Of a stretch of DNA of 64,000 nucleotides, positions 28,919 through 37,720 are shown piece after piece (position 1 is the first letter of the stretch; every line of letters begins with the position of its first letter). This DNA is from Evansella clarkii (GTDB lineage: Bacteria; Bacillota; Bacilli; Bacillales; Salisediminibacteriaceae). The DNA lies in NCBI RefSeq assembly GCF_002019695.1, contig NZ_KV917376.1, positions 3,190,040 to 3,254,039 of the forward strand, written 5' to 3'. The notes below the pieces were generated by a model. That model did not search any database. It saw nothing but the letters and a program-made list of their open reading frames with translations, and had not been told where the DNA came from. Both the position numbers and the translations under genes were made by a program.

Positions 28919-30106
28919 ATGCCGCAAACAAAATTTAAGGTGGATTTAAGAAGGAGAATGAATGAACAAGAAGTGCCTGGCCATAACCGCTGGCACCCGG
29001 ATATACCTGCTGCCTTTTCAATAAACCCTGGTGCTTCTTTTCGCATGGAGTGCCTTGACTGGACAGACGGTCAAATATCCAATAATGACGATCCCTCAGA
29101 TATCAGAGATGTAAATTTGAAAAGAGTACATGTATTGAGTGGTCCGGTTTATGTTAACGGGGCAGAACCTGGTGACCTTCTTGTAGTGGATATTCTTGAT
29201 ATCGGGGTTTTTCAGGAGGCTGAATGGGGATTTAACGGTATATTTGCCCGGGAAAACGGCGGAGGTTTCCTGACAGACCACTATCCTGAGGCTGCGAAAT
29301 CTATCTGGGATATCCATGGTATTTACGCCACATCAAGACATATACCTGATGTGAAATTTGCAGGGCTGATTCATCCGGGACTTATTGGAACAGCACCCTC
29401 AAAAGAACTCCTTGACGAATGGAACAGAAGAGAACGTGAACTTGTAAACAGCAACCCGGATCGTGTACCGCCACTGGCTGAGCTTCCTGATAAGGATAGT
29501 GTCGTACTTGGAACCCTTGAAGGAGAGGAATTCGACCGTGTTGCCAGGGAAGGTGCAAGAACTGTTCCGCCCAGGGAAAACGGCGGAAACTGTGATATAA
29601 AAAACCTTACTAAAGGCTCACGGATTTATTTTCCGGTATTCGTTGACGGAGCTAAGCTTTCTGTTGGCGACCTCCACTTTTCACAAGGGGATGGAGAAAT
29701 CTCATTCTGCGGCGGTATTGAAATTCCTGGCTGGATTGACCTCCATGTTGATGTTATTAAGGGTGGAATGGAAAAATACCAGATAAAATCCAACCCAATT
29801 TTTAAAACCAGCCCAGTGGAGCCACATTATACCGATTACATTGTGTTTGAAGGAGTATCTGTAAATGAATCAACTGGGGAACAGGCGTATCTCGATGCTC
29901 ATCTGGCCTATAAAAGAGCCTGTCTGAACGCTATTGAATATATGAAAACTCTCGGGTACACAGGTGAACAGGCATACATGCTGCTCAGTACTGCTCCAGT
30001 TGAAGGAAGAATCAGCGGCATAGTGGATATACCTAATGCCTGCTGCACAGTTGCCATTCCAAAAGATATTTTTCAAAAAGATATATTTCCCAAAAAAGAG
30101 GAATAA
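28919..30106 (+). CDS. fmdA: Acetamidase/formamidase
   Basis: The 395-residue FmdA/AmdA family hydrolase releases ammonia from formamide or short amides. ATG 28919 (product MPQTKFKVDLRRRM) has GGGAGAG upstream and agrees with the family's usual length of about 400. Family blocks are GHNRWHPDIPAAFSINPGAS, GPVYVNGAEPGDLLVVDILD, HPGLIGTAP, PPRENGGNCDIKNLTKGSRI, LSVGDLHFSQGDGEISFCGG and the C-terminal LLSTAPVEGRISGIVDIPNA. The conserved His/Asp/Glu residues within the GNCDI, GDLHFSQGDGE and HPG blocks fit its metal-dependent active site. A zinc-ribbon gene of the FmdB family follows 6 bp later, as in methylotroph fmd operons. Confidence 0.93.
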   Translation: MPQTKFKVDLRRRMNEQEVPGHNRWHPDIPAAFSINPGASFRMECLDWTDGQISNNDDPSDIRDVNLKRVHVLSGPVYVNGAEPGDLLVVDILDIGVFQEAEWGFNGIFARENGGGFLTDHYPEAAKSIWDIHGIYATSRHIPDVKFAGLIHPGLIGTAPSKELLDEWNRRERELVNSNPDRVPPLAELPDKDSVVLGTLEGEEFDRVAREGARTVPPRENGGNCDIKNLTKGSRIYFPVFVDGAKLSVGDLHFSQGDGEISFCGGIEIPGWIDLHVDVIKGGMEKYQIKSNPIFKTSPVEPHYTDYIVFEGVSVNESTGEQAYLDAHLAYKRACLNAIEYMKTLGYTGEQAYMLLSTAPVEGRISGIVDIPNACCTVAIPKDIFQKDIFPKKEE

Positions 30107-30112
30107 AAGCTA

Positions 30113-30379
30113 ATGGCATATTATTCTTTTAATTGCCCGAAATGCGGTGAATTTACGGAATGGCATACTTCTATGGCTGGACAAAAAACATACTCCAGCT
30201 GCCCGCAATGTAATAAACAATCAAAGCGAGTTTTTAAACCAGCCGGGACATTCAAAATGGACCAGAAAGTAAAAAAGAGAATTGAAAAAGGTATGGAACC
30301 GCGGGTTGTGAACAAGGCTTCCATAACTGGAAAAAAGCTTGGGAGTACTTCGGTTAAATCACGTCCATGGCAGGTATAA
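30113..30379 (+). CDS. fmdB: FmdB-family zinc-ribbon protein
   Basis: The 88-residue protein opens MAYYSFNCPKCGEFTEWHTS and has a second pair, SSCPQCNKQSKRVFKPAG; the two CPxC knuckles would bind one zinc. This is the N-terminal ribbon of the FmdB family, named for a putative regulator of formamidase. The basic C-terminal half (KKRIEKGMEPRVVNKASITG) is probably disordered. The start lies 6 bp after fmdA, so they are co-transcribed. Whether it regulates, or helps metallate or assemble FmdA, is not known from sequence. Confidence 0.9.
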   Translation: MAYYSFNCPKCGEFTEWHTSMAGQKTYSSCPQCNKQSKRVFKPAGTFKMDQKVKKRIEKGMEPRVVNKASITGKKLGSTSVKSRPWQV

Positions 30380-30383
30380 AAGT

Positions 30384-30427
30384 AAGAACCCTTCTCCGTT
30401 TCCTTTAAGGAACGGGGTTCTTTTTTT
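30384..30427 (+). terminator. Terminator after fmdAB
   Basis: AAGAACCC and CCGTT pair with AACGG and GGGTTCTT around TCCTTTAAGG. A T7 run follows. Confidence 0.88.
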
Positions 30428-30638
30428 ATTTATTTGAGATAAATTTAGTCCTATGGATTATGCCGATAATTGGGTGGGAAATCCTCATTTTTTCCTACCT
30501 TGAATCTATATATATATGACCATTCCGCCTTTGTATTCTAAATATTCACAATTTTCACCGGTGAACAAACAAAATATATTATTCTAAGTAATAGCGGTTA
30601 ACTGTGTTAATCGATAACAATCAAGGAGGAGGAAGTCT

Positions 30639-31964
30639 ATGAAAAAGTTTTTGGCATCTTTAGTATTATTCTCCGGACTGGCATTTGGTGGTGCTGGTGC
30701 ACTGGCAAATGAAGAGGAAAAGGATTATCTTGTGATCTTCTCAAGCCAGTCTGTAAATGAGGAAACTGTAGCAGAGCTTGAAGCTGCCGGAGCCGAAGTT
30801 GTACAGGAAGTACCGCAAATCGGTGTAATGACAGTACGTTCATCAGATCCTGATTTCGCTGATTGGGCAAATGGTTTAGATACGATTACTTCCGTAACGG
30901 AAGATCTTGAAATTCGTTCACCGGAAGAAGAAGTGGATATTCAGGCAGATTCCCGCGTTAGTGACATCACGGAGGGTGCTGACTTGTATGAGCAGTATCA
31001 GTGGGATATTAAGCGGGTTACAAATAACGGGGAAGCCTGGGAAGTAAATGCTGGAAGCCACGATGTTTTCGTAGCAGTCATTGACACAGGGGTAGACTTT
31101 ACTCACCCGGATTTACAGGACAATCTTTTATTCGGTAAAGCATTCCACCCACAAAATCAGCCAGGTGACGAGCTGAGAGATTCTGGCACACATGGTACAC
31201 ATGTTGCTGGTTCTATTGCAGCTAACGGCCGAGTGCTGGGGGTTGGGCCAGAGCTTGGAATTGCCTCTTACCGTGTAACTAATAACCAGGGGCGCATGAA
31301 CTGGGGCGGCATTCTTGAAGCTATCACAACAGCAGCAGACGACGGAGCAGTTTCCGCTAACCTGAGCTTAGGAACATACAGCATCATGAATAATGAGCAG
31401 CAGAGAGCATTGCACCAATCTTCTGCTCGTGCAGTACGATACGCACAAAGTAAAGGAATGATGATTGTCGGTGCAAACGGCAACGATGCAATTAACTTAG
31501 GCCAGAAAATGCATACTGTCCCTGGTGAAGGTGCTCAATGGGCAGGTCCGTTGTTTGACACATTTACGGATATCCCTTGGGTAATCAGTGTTTCTTCCAC
31601 AACAACTAGAGACACACTTTCTTACTTCTCTAACTACGGTAATGTGGATCTTTCCGCTCCAGGAGGAGATTGGGGTCCTAACTGGCCGAATGCTGCCGGT
31701 GACCGTGATTTACAAGTTACTGAGGCACGGGCTTACTCCACGATCCCTGTAAGCCGCGGAAGCTACGGCTGGGCAATGGGTACTAGTATGGCAGCACCTA
31801 AAGTAGCTGCAGCTATCGGTGTTGTTAAATCCGAATATCCGCACATGAAGCCTGCTCAAATCAGAACTCTGCTTCAGCAGACAGCTGATATGCCAGGAAT
31901 CGGACGAGATCGCCAATACTTCGGGCACGGAATCGTCAATGTATATAACGCTCTAAACAGATAA
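30639..31964 (+). CDS. Secreted subtilisin-family (S8) serine protease
   Basis: The 441-residue preproprotein has a signal peptide MKKFLASLVLFSGLAFGGAG ending near ALA at residue 23. The I9-type propeptide is about 28-105 (KDYLVIFSSQSVNEETVAEL, then QIGVMTVRSS). The catalytic domain has Asp149 (VAVIDTGVD), His185 (GTHGTHVAGSI), the oxyanion Asn region IVGANGNDA and Ser383 (MGTSMAAPKVAAAIG). There is no C-terminal anchor. The mature part lacks the usual Cys and is acidic, as in proteases of saline or alkaline Bacillus relatives. AAGGAGGAGG lies six bases before the ATG. It is followed by two large secreted M14 peptidases, so the locus works in extracellular protein breakdown. Confidence 0.94.
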   Translation: MKKFLASLVLFSGLAFGGAGALANEEEKDYLVIFSSQSVNEETVAELEAAGAEVVQEVPQIGVMTVRSSDPDFADWANGLDTITSVTEDLEIRSPEEEVDIQADSRVSDITEGADLYEQYQWDIKRVTNNGEAWEVNAGSHDVFVAVIDTGVDFTHPDLQDNLLFGKAFHPQNQPGDELRDSGTHGTHVAGSIAANGRVLGVGPELGIASYRVTNNQGRMNWGGILEAITTAADDGAVSANLSLGTYSIMNNEQQRALHQSSARAVRYAQSKGMMIVGANGNDAINLGQKMHTVPGEGAQWAGPLFDTFTDIPWVISVSSTTTRDTLSYFSNYGNVDLSAPGGDWGPNWPNAAGDRDLQVTEARAYSTIPVSRGSYGWAMGTSMAAPKVAAAIGVVKSEYPHMKPAQIRTLLQQTADMPGIGRDRQYFGHGIVNVYNALNR

Positions 31965-31976
31965 GAAACTTACACT

Positions 31977-32018
31977 GCCTGTCACCCTGTTCGTCACTGA
32001 ACAGGGGACAGGCTATTA
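31977..32018 (+). terminator. Terminator after the subtilisin gene
   Basis: GCCTGTC and CCCTGTTC pair with GAACAGGG and GACAGGC. The tail TATTATT is a weak T-run. Confidence 0.75.
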
Positions 32019-32302
32019 TTAAAGCTGACGCTGGGTCTTTTGGTCTAGCGGGAGATCTGCAAAACTGTGAATATTCAATATAATTCGCGTATTAATATTC
32101 AATAAAGTGAAACTTTATACTATTATATGTAATATGCAGAAATAGATTTAGAGAGCGATTGTTATGTATAGTGTTTAACCGCAGCTGTAATTGAGTGTGA
32201 ATAATAATTCATTTCTCTAAAATTTTATCTGCATGTACATAGAAGTAGTTTTAAAGAATGCCAGACAAATAACTGGCAAAAAAAATGAAGGGAGTAACAT
32301 GG

Positions 32303-35300
32303 ATGAAAAAGGTACTGACTGGGTGGTTAGCAGTTTTAATGCTGTTTTCCATGATCATTCCTGCATCATTAACAGTTTCAGCAAATGAAGCGGCAGCAAA
32401 TGAAGTTATTGAACTGGAAGTAAGCAGAGATTTATTTTCTTTAACGGAAGTTAGAACTGTAGAGGTAGCGGCGGATCTGGGGGAAGGGGCAGACCTGGAT
32501 AACATCGAATTCTTATTCGGTGGAAAACCTCTTTCTGAGTGGAGAAGAAGTAACAGAAACTTGAATTTTAATGGCAGCCCGTGGATAAATGTCATTGAGG
32601 GTCCTTCATTTTTGGAGAATTCGACTGCGGTAACTGCTACGCTTGAATTTGGACTGCCATACAACACTACTAATTTGTCAAACAGAACACTTAGAACTCA
32701 TTATCAGCAACTCATTGGAAACTATGAACTTGCTATGGTTGACGCAGCCAGCGGAACAAAAGCTGCAGCGGAAGTAAAGCTAAATGTATATGATGAGTTT
32801 CTGTTCTATGATGAATTGAAGCCGGCAATCGATGAGGTTATTGCAGCTGCAGAAGCTGATGAAGATAACGATCGTTATCTTGAATATCAAAAAGTAGGTG
32901 AATCCGTCGAAGGGCGTGACATCCATTTTGTTATTCTGGCAAGGGATGAAGAAGCTGTAGACAGATACTTAAATGAAACCCTTCCTCTTGCACTTGAGGA
33001 CCCTGCAAGCCTGATTGAGCAACTTGAAAATGACACTCTCGGCGACTATCAGGTGCCAATCTGGTTTAACAACATCCATCCAGATGAAGTGGAAGGTGTT
33101 GATGCTCAGGTAGAATTATTAAAGAAATTTGCCCTTGAGGATGAGGTTACTTTTAATACTTCTGATGGAAACAATAATGAGTTCCCTGCAACCCTTGATA
33201 TGGATGAGGTATTGGACGACGTAATCTTCCTTTATATGTTTACAAACAACCCCGACGGAAGAGTTGCGAACACTCGCGGAAATGCGAACGGGTTTGACTT
33301 AAACCGCGACAATGCAAATCAGACTCAGGTGGAAACACAGCAGGTTAACGAGATTATTTCAAAGTGGACACCTTTATCGTTCCTCGATATGCATGGCTAT
33401 GTTAACGGCTTCCTGATTGAGCCGACAACACCGCCGCATAATCCTAACTTTGAATATGACCTTCTTGTTAATGAGATGCTTGAGCAGGCGCATGCAATGG
33501 GAAGAGCGGGTGTTGGAAATTCACAGCTGAATTCATATTTCATTCCAAGACTTGACTGGGACAGTGGCTGGGATGACATGACACCAGCATATACAGGCAT
33601 GTATGCCATGCTTCATGGTTCTCTTGGCCACACAATTGAGGTTCCGGAATTAAGCCAGGATTCCCTTCATGCAATGGTTGGGACTGGATACGGAGCAACA
33701 TTATTTGTCACTGAAAATAAAGACGATCTCTTCAAAAATCAGCTTGAAATCTTTGAACGGGGAGTAAACGGAGAAGACAATCGTGCAGTTGACCAGTATT
33801 TCGTTAATGCTGCCGGGGAATCTATCGGACGAGTCCGCGGCGATAATGAAAATTTCTTCCCTGATTACTATGTAATCGCAGCAGAAGAGGGAGCACAGAA
33901 AAACGTGCTAGAAGCATACAAAATGGCTGAATATCTGCTTCGTAATGGTGTGAAAGTGGAACGCACTACAGAAGAAATTAACAACAACGGATCAGTTTAT
34001 CCTAAGGGGACATTTATTGTTCCTATGAACCAGGCAAAACGGGGGCTTGCAAATGCTATGCTATACCCTGGGGACGATGTATCCGACTGGTCTGCTATGT
34101 ATGATCCAATTGTCGTAAACTTCCCTGCTCTTCGTGGTTTTGATATTGAGGAAGTACGTGAGTCAGGCGTATTTGATGGTCTGACAACTGAAGTAGAGTC
34201 TGTTGACCTGCCAACAGGTGACGTAGTAGGAAATACGCCAAAGCAGATCGTAAAAAACAATACGAATGACGCTATTAAACTTGTAAATGACCTTCTTGCT
34301 GAAGGAAAAACTGTTGAGTGGGCTACAGAAGATAAAGGACGTATTGTTAAGGGTGACTTTATCGTAGCCACAAGTGACCTGCGCCCATACACTGACAAAT
34401 ATTACTTTGAGACATTACCGCTCGGGAATGGTGATAACTTTAAAACTAGTATTCTGTCTCAGCCTGGTGTGGCCCTGACAGGTTCAGCGCAAATGAGATT
34501 TTCCCTGAACCAGCTAGGGTTTAACCTTGTAGGCCAGGCTGATGCTGATGTGATTGTCAGTGATGGCAGCAGCTTTAATCGTAACAATGTGGAAGGTAAA
34601 GACTTTATTGGTATCGGAGTTCAATCCTTAAACGCAGTCCGTAACAGTGGTGCACTGCCAGGGTTTAGCTGGGGATACACACGAACTAACCATGAAGGTT
34701 TAGTAAAAGCAGTTGTTCACGACCACCTTCTTACTTCCGGTTATCAGGAGGAAGAAAATCTTTATATTACAACAGGAGCATGGATTGACTCGGTTCCTGA
34801 AGGTGCAGATGTACTTGCTGAGTTCGCTGATACAGATGATTTTTATCTAGCCGGCTGGTGGCCAGGAAACCAAGGTGCTAGAGGTAAAATAATGGCATTT
34901 ACTCATGATGCGGGTGACACAAAGTATTCATTATTTGCTAACGACCTGGCTTTCCGTGCTCATACGGAACACTCGTACCGTCTGTTGGCTAATAGTATTT
35001 TTGCTTCCGCAGCATCTGAGCCTGAGGCGAAGCGCAAGCAACAAAACAAGCCAGGTAAAGGCAATGCTAAAGCAAATAATCTCGTAGTCACTGGTGACAG
35101 TGTTTCTGCAGGTAAGACAGTTCAGGTCGACATACCTGTTAAAACAGTAAAAAATGCGAAGAAAAACGCTGCAGCTCTTGAAGTTAAATCTGGAGAAGCA
35201 TCTTACGTAATTCCTTTTACAGATCTTGATTTTGACAGCCTGAAAGAAGTTAAAGGCAACGGATTCAGCGTTTCAGTAGAAATCTCTGCAGAAACAGAAG

Positions 35301-35416
35301 AGCTTCATACTGACCGCGAAGAGAAGGCTGTATCGCAAAAAGTAAGCACTGTAAAAGTCTATGCTAAGTCAGGCAATAAAAAAGAAGAAATGACCAGCTT
35401 CCAGGTTATAGAATAA
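32303..35416 (+). CDS. Secreted M14-family zinc carboxypeptidase-like protein, 1037 residues
   Basis: ATG 32303 is eight bases after AAGGGAG; an earlier in-frame ATG (32285) overlaps that site. A signal peptide follows (MKKVLTGWLAVLMLFSMIIP, ending near VSA). The M14 zinc site is His259 and Glu262 in NNIHPDEVEGVDAQ and His364 in LDMHGYVNG; the catalytic Glu446 is in GHTIEVPELSQ. NNPDGR and FDLNRDN match the substrate-binding Arg/Asn region. Residues about 490-900 form a long second part with a repeated domain (VVNFPALRGFD, IVKNNTNDAIKLVNDLL). A final domain of about 110 residues (after KRKQQNKPGKGNAKANN) is beta-rich and missing from the paralogue at 37721. The function is extracellular peptide digestion. 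An IS element splits the terminator behind it. Confidence 0.9.
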   Translation: MKKVLTGWLAVLMLFSMIIPASLTVSANEAAANEVIELEVSRDLFSLTEVRTVEVAADLGEGADLDNIEFLFGGKPLSEWRRSNRNLNFNGSPWINVIEGPSFLENSTAVTATLEFGLPYNTTNLSNRTLRTHYQQLIGNYELAMVDAASGTKAAAEVKLNVYDEFLFYDELKPAIDEVIAAAEADEDNDRYLEYQKVGESVEGRDIHFVILARDEEAVDRYLNETLPLALEDPASLIEQLENDTLGDYQVPIWFNNIHPDEVEGVDAQVELLKKFALEDEVTFNTSDGNNNEFPATLDMDEVLDDVIFLYMFTNNPDGRVANTRGNANGFDLNRDNANQTQVETQQVNEIISKWTPLSFLDMHGYVNGFLIEPTTPPHNPNFEYDLLVNEMLEQAHAMGRAGVGNSQLNSYFIPRLDWDSGWDDMTPAYTGMYAMLHGSLGHTIEVPELSQDSLHAMVGTGYGATLFVTENKDDLFKNQLEIFERGVNGEDNRAVDQYFVNAAGESIGRVRGDNENFFPDYYVIAAEEGAQKNVLEAYKMAEYLLRNGVKVERTTEEINNNGSVYPKGTFIVPMNQAKRGLANAMLYPGDDVSDWSAMYDPIVVNFPALRGFDIEEVRESGVFDGLTTEVESVDLPTGDVVGNTPKQIVKNNTNDAIKLVNDLLAEGKTVEWATEDKGRIVKGDFIVATSDLRPYTDKYYFETLPLGNGDNFKTSILSQPGVALTGSAQMRFSLNQLGFNLVGQADADVIVSDGSSFNRNNVEGKDFIGIGVQSLNAVRNSGALPGFSWGYTRTNHEGLVKAVVHDHLLTSGYQEEENLYITTGAWIDSVPEGADVLAEFADTDDFYLAGWWPGNQGARGKIMAFTHDAGDTKYSLFANDLAFRAHTEHSYRLLANSIFASAASEPEAKRKQQNKPGKGNAKANNLVVTGDSVSAGKTVQVDIPVKTVKNAKKNAAALEVKSGEASYVIPFTDLDFDSLKEVKGNGFSVSVEISAETEELHTDREEKAVSQKVSTVKVYAKSGNKKEEMTSFQVIE

Positions 35417-35431
35417 TAGGGAGCAATGCAT

Positions 35432-35452
35432 AAAAGCACTGGGGATTATCTT
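35432..35452 (+). terminator. Left half of the M14 gene's terminator, split by an IS element
   Basis: The arm AAAAGCACTGGG (35432-35443) and loop GATTATCTT are here. The matching arm CCCGGTGCTTTT lies beyond the IS at 37115-37126, followed by ATTG. Removing the IS and one TCTT copy restores a 12-bp stem with one G-T pair and a 9-nt loop. Confidence 0.8.
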
Positions 35453-35459
35453 TGATATG

Positions 35460-35513
35460 CTCCCCCAAAGGTAGACAGATGAAATAAACAAAATCTGTTT
35501 ACCTTTGGGGGAG
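35460..35513 (+). promoter_or_regulatory. IS left-end hairpin that buries the orfA ribosome site
   Basis: CTCCCCCAAAGGTA (35460-35473) plus ACAGAT pairs with ATCTGT plus TACCTTTGGGGGAG (to 35513), a very strong stem followed by TTTTT. The 3' arm contains GGGGGAG, the Shine-Dalgarno site of the orfA GTG at 35519. Transcripts entering from outside would fold it and stop, or would hide the site, a known way for IS elements to limit transposase. Confidence 0.7.
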
Positions 35514-35518
35514 TTTTT

Positions 35519-36190
35519 GTGTCTAGAAAAGACTTTACGGCATCAGAAAAACTTAGGATTATCGCTGAATATAACGAAGGGGACCTCCCTGGTGAAGAGG
35601 TAGCCAGAAAATATAGTCTTAATGCAAGAACCATTAGGAATTGGAGGGCTCTGTATGAAGAGTCCGGCGCTGAGAGCCTGGAACCAATAAGGAGTCATAC
35701 ATCTTATTCAGCCGAACTAAAGCAGGCAGCCGTTCGTGACTATCTCTCCGGCAGATTTTCACAAAATGAAGTTATAAGGAAATATGGGATCTCAACTAGA
35801 TCGGTTCTCATGGGATGGGTCGAGCTTTATAATGGTCATAAAGCACTTAAGGATGACAGGAAAGGATTGAGTCGCTCTATGACCAAGGGAAAGAAGGTTT
35901 GTTTCGAGGAAAAGGTTGAAATCGTTAAAGACTGTTTGGCTCATGGGAAAGATTATGCCCGATCAGTGGAGATTCACAAGGTTTCTTATGCACAGATTTA
36001 CAGCTGGGTAAGAAAGTACCTTCAAGGTGGGGAAGAAGCTCTTCAGGATAATCGTGGAAAGCAAAGAACGGAAAAAGAAATGACAAAAGAAGAAAAAGAA
36101 ATGAAGAAGCTGAAAATAGAGAACGAGCGTCTTCGTGCGGAAAATGCGTTCTTAAAAAAGTTGGAGGAGATCGAAAGGAGGCGGTATTGA
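35519..36190 (+). CDS. IS3-family transposase OrfA (HTH protein)
   Basis: The 223-residue protein starts with GTG five bases after GGGGGAG. It has two helix-turn-helix units: FTASEKLRIIAEYNEGDLPG then EEVARKYSLNARTIRNWRAL, and a second around GRFSQNEVIRKYGISTRSVL. A third similar block is AHGKDYARSVEIHKVSYAQI. The C-terminal leucine-zipper-like helix KEMKKLKIENERLRAENAFL mediates multimers. The heptamer A AAA AAG (36154-36160) is in the right phase for -1 frameshifting into orfB, giving the OrfAB transposase. It recognises the IS ends. Confidence 0.92.
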   Translation: MSRKDFTASEKLRIIAEYNEGDLPGEEVARKYSLNARTIRNWRALYEESGAESLEPIRSHTSYSAELKQAAVRDYLSGRFSQNEVIRKYGISTRSVLMGWVELYNGHKALKDDRKGLSRSMTKGKKVCFEEKVEIVKDCLAHGKDYARSVEIHKVSYAQIYSWVRKYLQGGEEALQDNRGKQRTEKEMTKEEKEMKKLKIENERLRAENAFLKKLEEIERRRY

Positions 36191-37065
36191 GTGAGACCCG
36201 GTACCATAGCCGGTACACTGCTATATACGAACTCAGCACGGAAGAAAATATGTCTGTCCAGTTACTTTGTGACATTGCCCATGTTTCCAGGCAGGGATAT
36301 TACAAATGGAAGAATCGCAGACCTTCGGCCAGAGAGAAATTAAATCGACGAGTTATGGAAGAGATGACTCTTCTTCAACATAAGTTGAAGGGTATTTATG
36401 GCTATCGGAGAATGGCGATTTCGATGAACCGGATCTTTAAGGAGCCTTTGAACCATAAACGTATTCTCCGTCTTATGAAAAGTGCTAACCTCTTGTCTGT
36501 CATTCGTCGTAAGAAATGCCGTTATAAATACTCTTCACCCCAGCATACAGCTGAAAATGTACTGAATCGCGAATTCCAGGCAGATCGCCCAAACCAGAAG
36601 TGGGTAACTGATGTGACAGAAATGAAGTATGGTAACCGTAAGGCTTACCTCAGTGCCATTATGGACCTCCATGATGGCAGCGTGATCTCTTATGTACTTG
36701 GTAAATCAAACAACAATGAGCTCGTGTTTAAAACGCTGAAAAAAGCTCTGAAGGCAGCACCTGATTCACAGGCACTGTTACACAGTGACCGAGGATTTCA
36801 ATACACCTCCCATCCTTTTAAGAGAATGATCGAACAGGCGAATATGAAGCAAAGCATGTCCCGTGTTGGCCGCTGTATTGACAATGGCCCGATGGAGTCG
36901 TTCTGGGGCAAATTGAAGTGTGAAAAATACAGGCTTGGTTCATACAATACTTTCGAGGAACTACAAAAAGACATTGATGACTACATACAGTTCTATAACC
37001 ATTACCGTTACCAGGAAAAACTAAACGGCCTCAGTCCCTGTGAGTACAGAGCTAAGGCCGCTTAA
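36187..37065 (+). CDS. IS3-family transposase OrfB (DDE integrase domain)
   Basis: The 292 residues are read from TTG 36187, which overlaps the orfA stop and has AAAGGAGG upstream. The frame is also open back to the A6G slip site, so the main product is probably the -1 frameshift fusion. It contains an HTH_21 region (LKGIYGYRRMAISMNRIFKE) and the rve catalytic core: first Asp in QKWVTDVTEMKYG, second Asp in LLHSDRGFQYTSH and Glu in GPMESFWGKLKCEKY. All three acidic residues are present, so it should be catalytically competent. Confidence 0.93.
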   Translation: MSETRYHSRYTAIYELSTEENMSVQLLCDIAHVSRQGYYKWKNRRPSAREKLNRRVMEEMTLLQHKLKGIYGYRRMAISMNRIFKEPLNHKRILRLMKSANLLSVIRRKKCRYKYSSPQHTAENVLNREFQADRPNQKWVTDVTEMKYGNRKAYLSAIMDLHDGSVISYVLGKSNNNELVFKTLKKALKAAPDSQALLHSDRGFQYTSHPFKRMIEQANMKQSMSRVGRCIDNGPMESFWGKLKCEKYRLGSYNTFEELQKDIDDYIQFYNHYRYQEKLNGLSPCEYRAKAA

Positions 37066-37110
37066 TACATTTTTATTATTTCGGCTGTCTACTTGACGTG
37101 GTGCTGTTCA

Positions 37111-37720
37111 TCTTCCCGGTGCTTTTATTGTTTCCATTTTTCCATTTTCACTCCTCCTGTTCCCCTCCAGCAACTTAAAATGCCAGTAACAGTTTAAACT
37201 CTGGCGTATTATAGATTTATTAAATAGCCAGAGTATTTTTCCTTTTAATCTTTTTCAAGTATCAATAGTAGGTAAGCATTTTAACCTGGAACTCTGCAAT
37301 TATTTAACAAAATCACCGCTAATCATACTGCTTAGAAAAACTACAACCCGTGACTTTTATTCTTTACTTGTAATTTGAGCATCGGATTACTTAAAAATAA
37401 CTGAGGATTTATAATAGTATAATTACATCGGTTACCGAAATATCTGACCGAAATAATCTTTTGAGGGGGTTTGAGTAGTCCCATTCTGAATATGAGGATC
37501 TTATAACTAATGATGGATGTATAACTAAGTCTAATCTACTAGGTTATTGCTAGATTTATGTGAATATTTAACTAAAACAATGTATTTTTATTCACAAAAG
37601 CAAGAAAATATATTAGTATAGTTAAGTCGTTTTATTTTAGCATCTATCACTTAGTTGTTGCTCCCTATCAGGAGAACTCGAATTTAAAACAGACAAGTAA
37701 TATTAGAAAGGGGCAATAAA
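37111..37720. other. Intergenic region between the IS element and the second M14 gene
   Basis: This 610-bp A/T-rich stretch begins with the other arm of the split terminator (37115-37126). No coding frame or clear promoter pair stands out. AAAGGGGC just before 37721 is the ribosome site of the next gene. Confidence 0.5.

Larger units (their letters stand above)
35453..37110 (+). mobile_element. IS3-family insertion sequence (IS150-like), complete
   Basis: The 1658-bp element carries two overlapping genes, orfA and orfB. The imperfect terminal inverted repeats begin TGATATGCTCCCCC (left) and TGAACAGCACCACG (right, complement), and both run into GTAGACAG at the same distance. Four-base target duplications TCTT flank it (35449-35452 and 37111-37114). 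Both reading frames are intact and the frameshift site is present, so it may be active. It interrupts the terminator loop of the upstream M14 gene. Confidence 0.9.

Noticed and set aside
34905-35087. Short overlapping frames in the M14 gene
   Set aside because: Shadows of the 1037-residue gene in other frames without ribosome sites.
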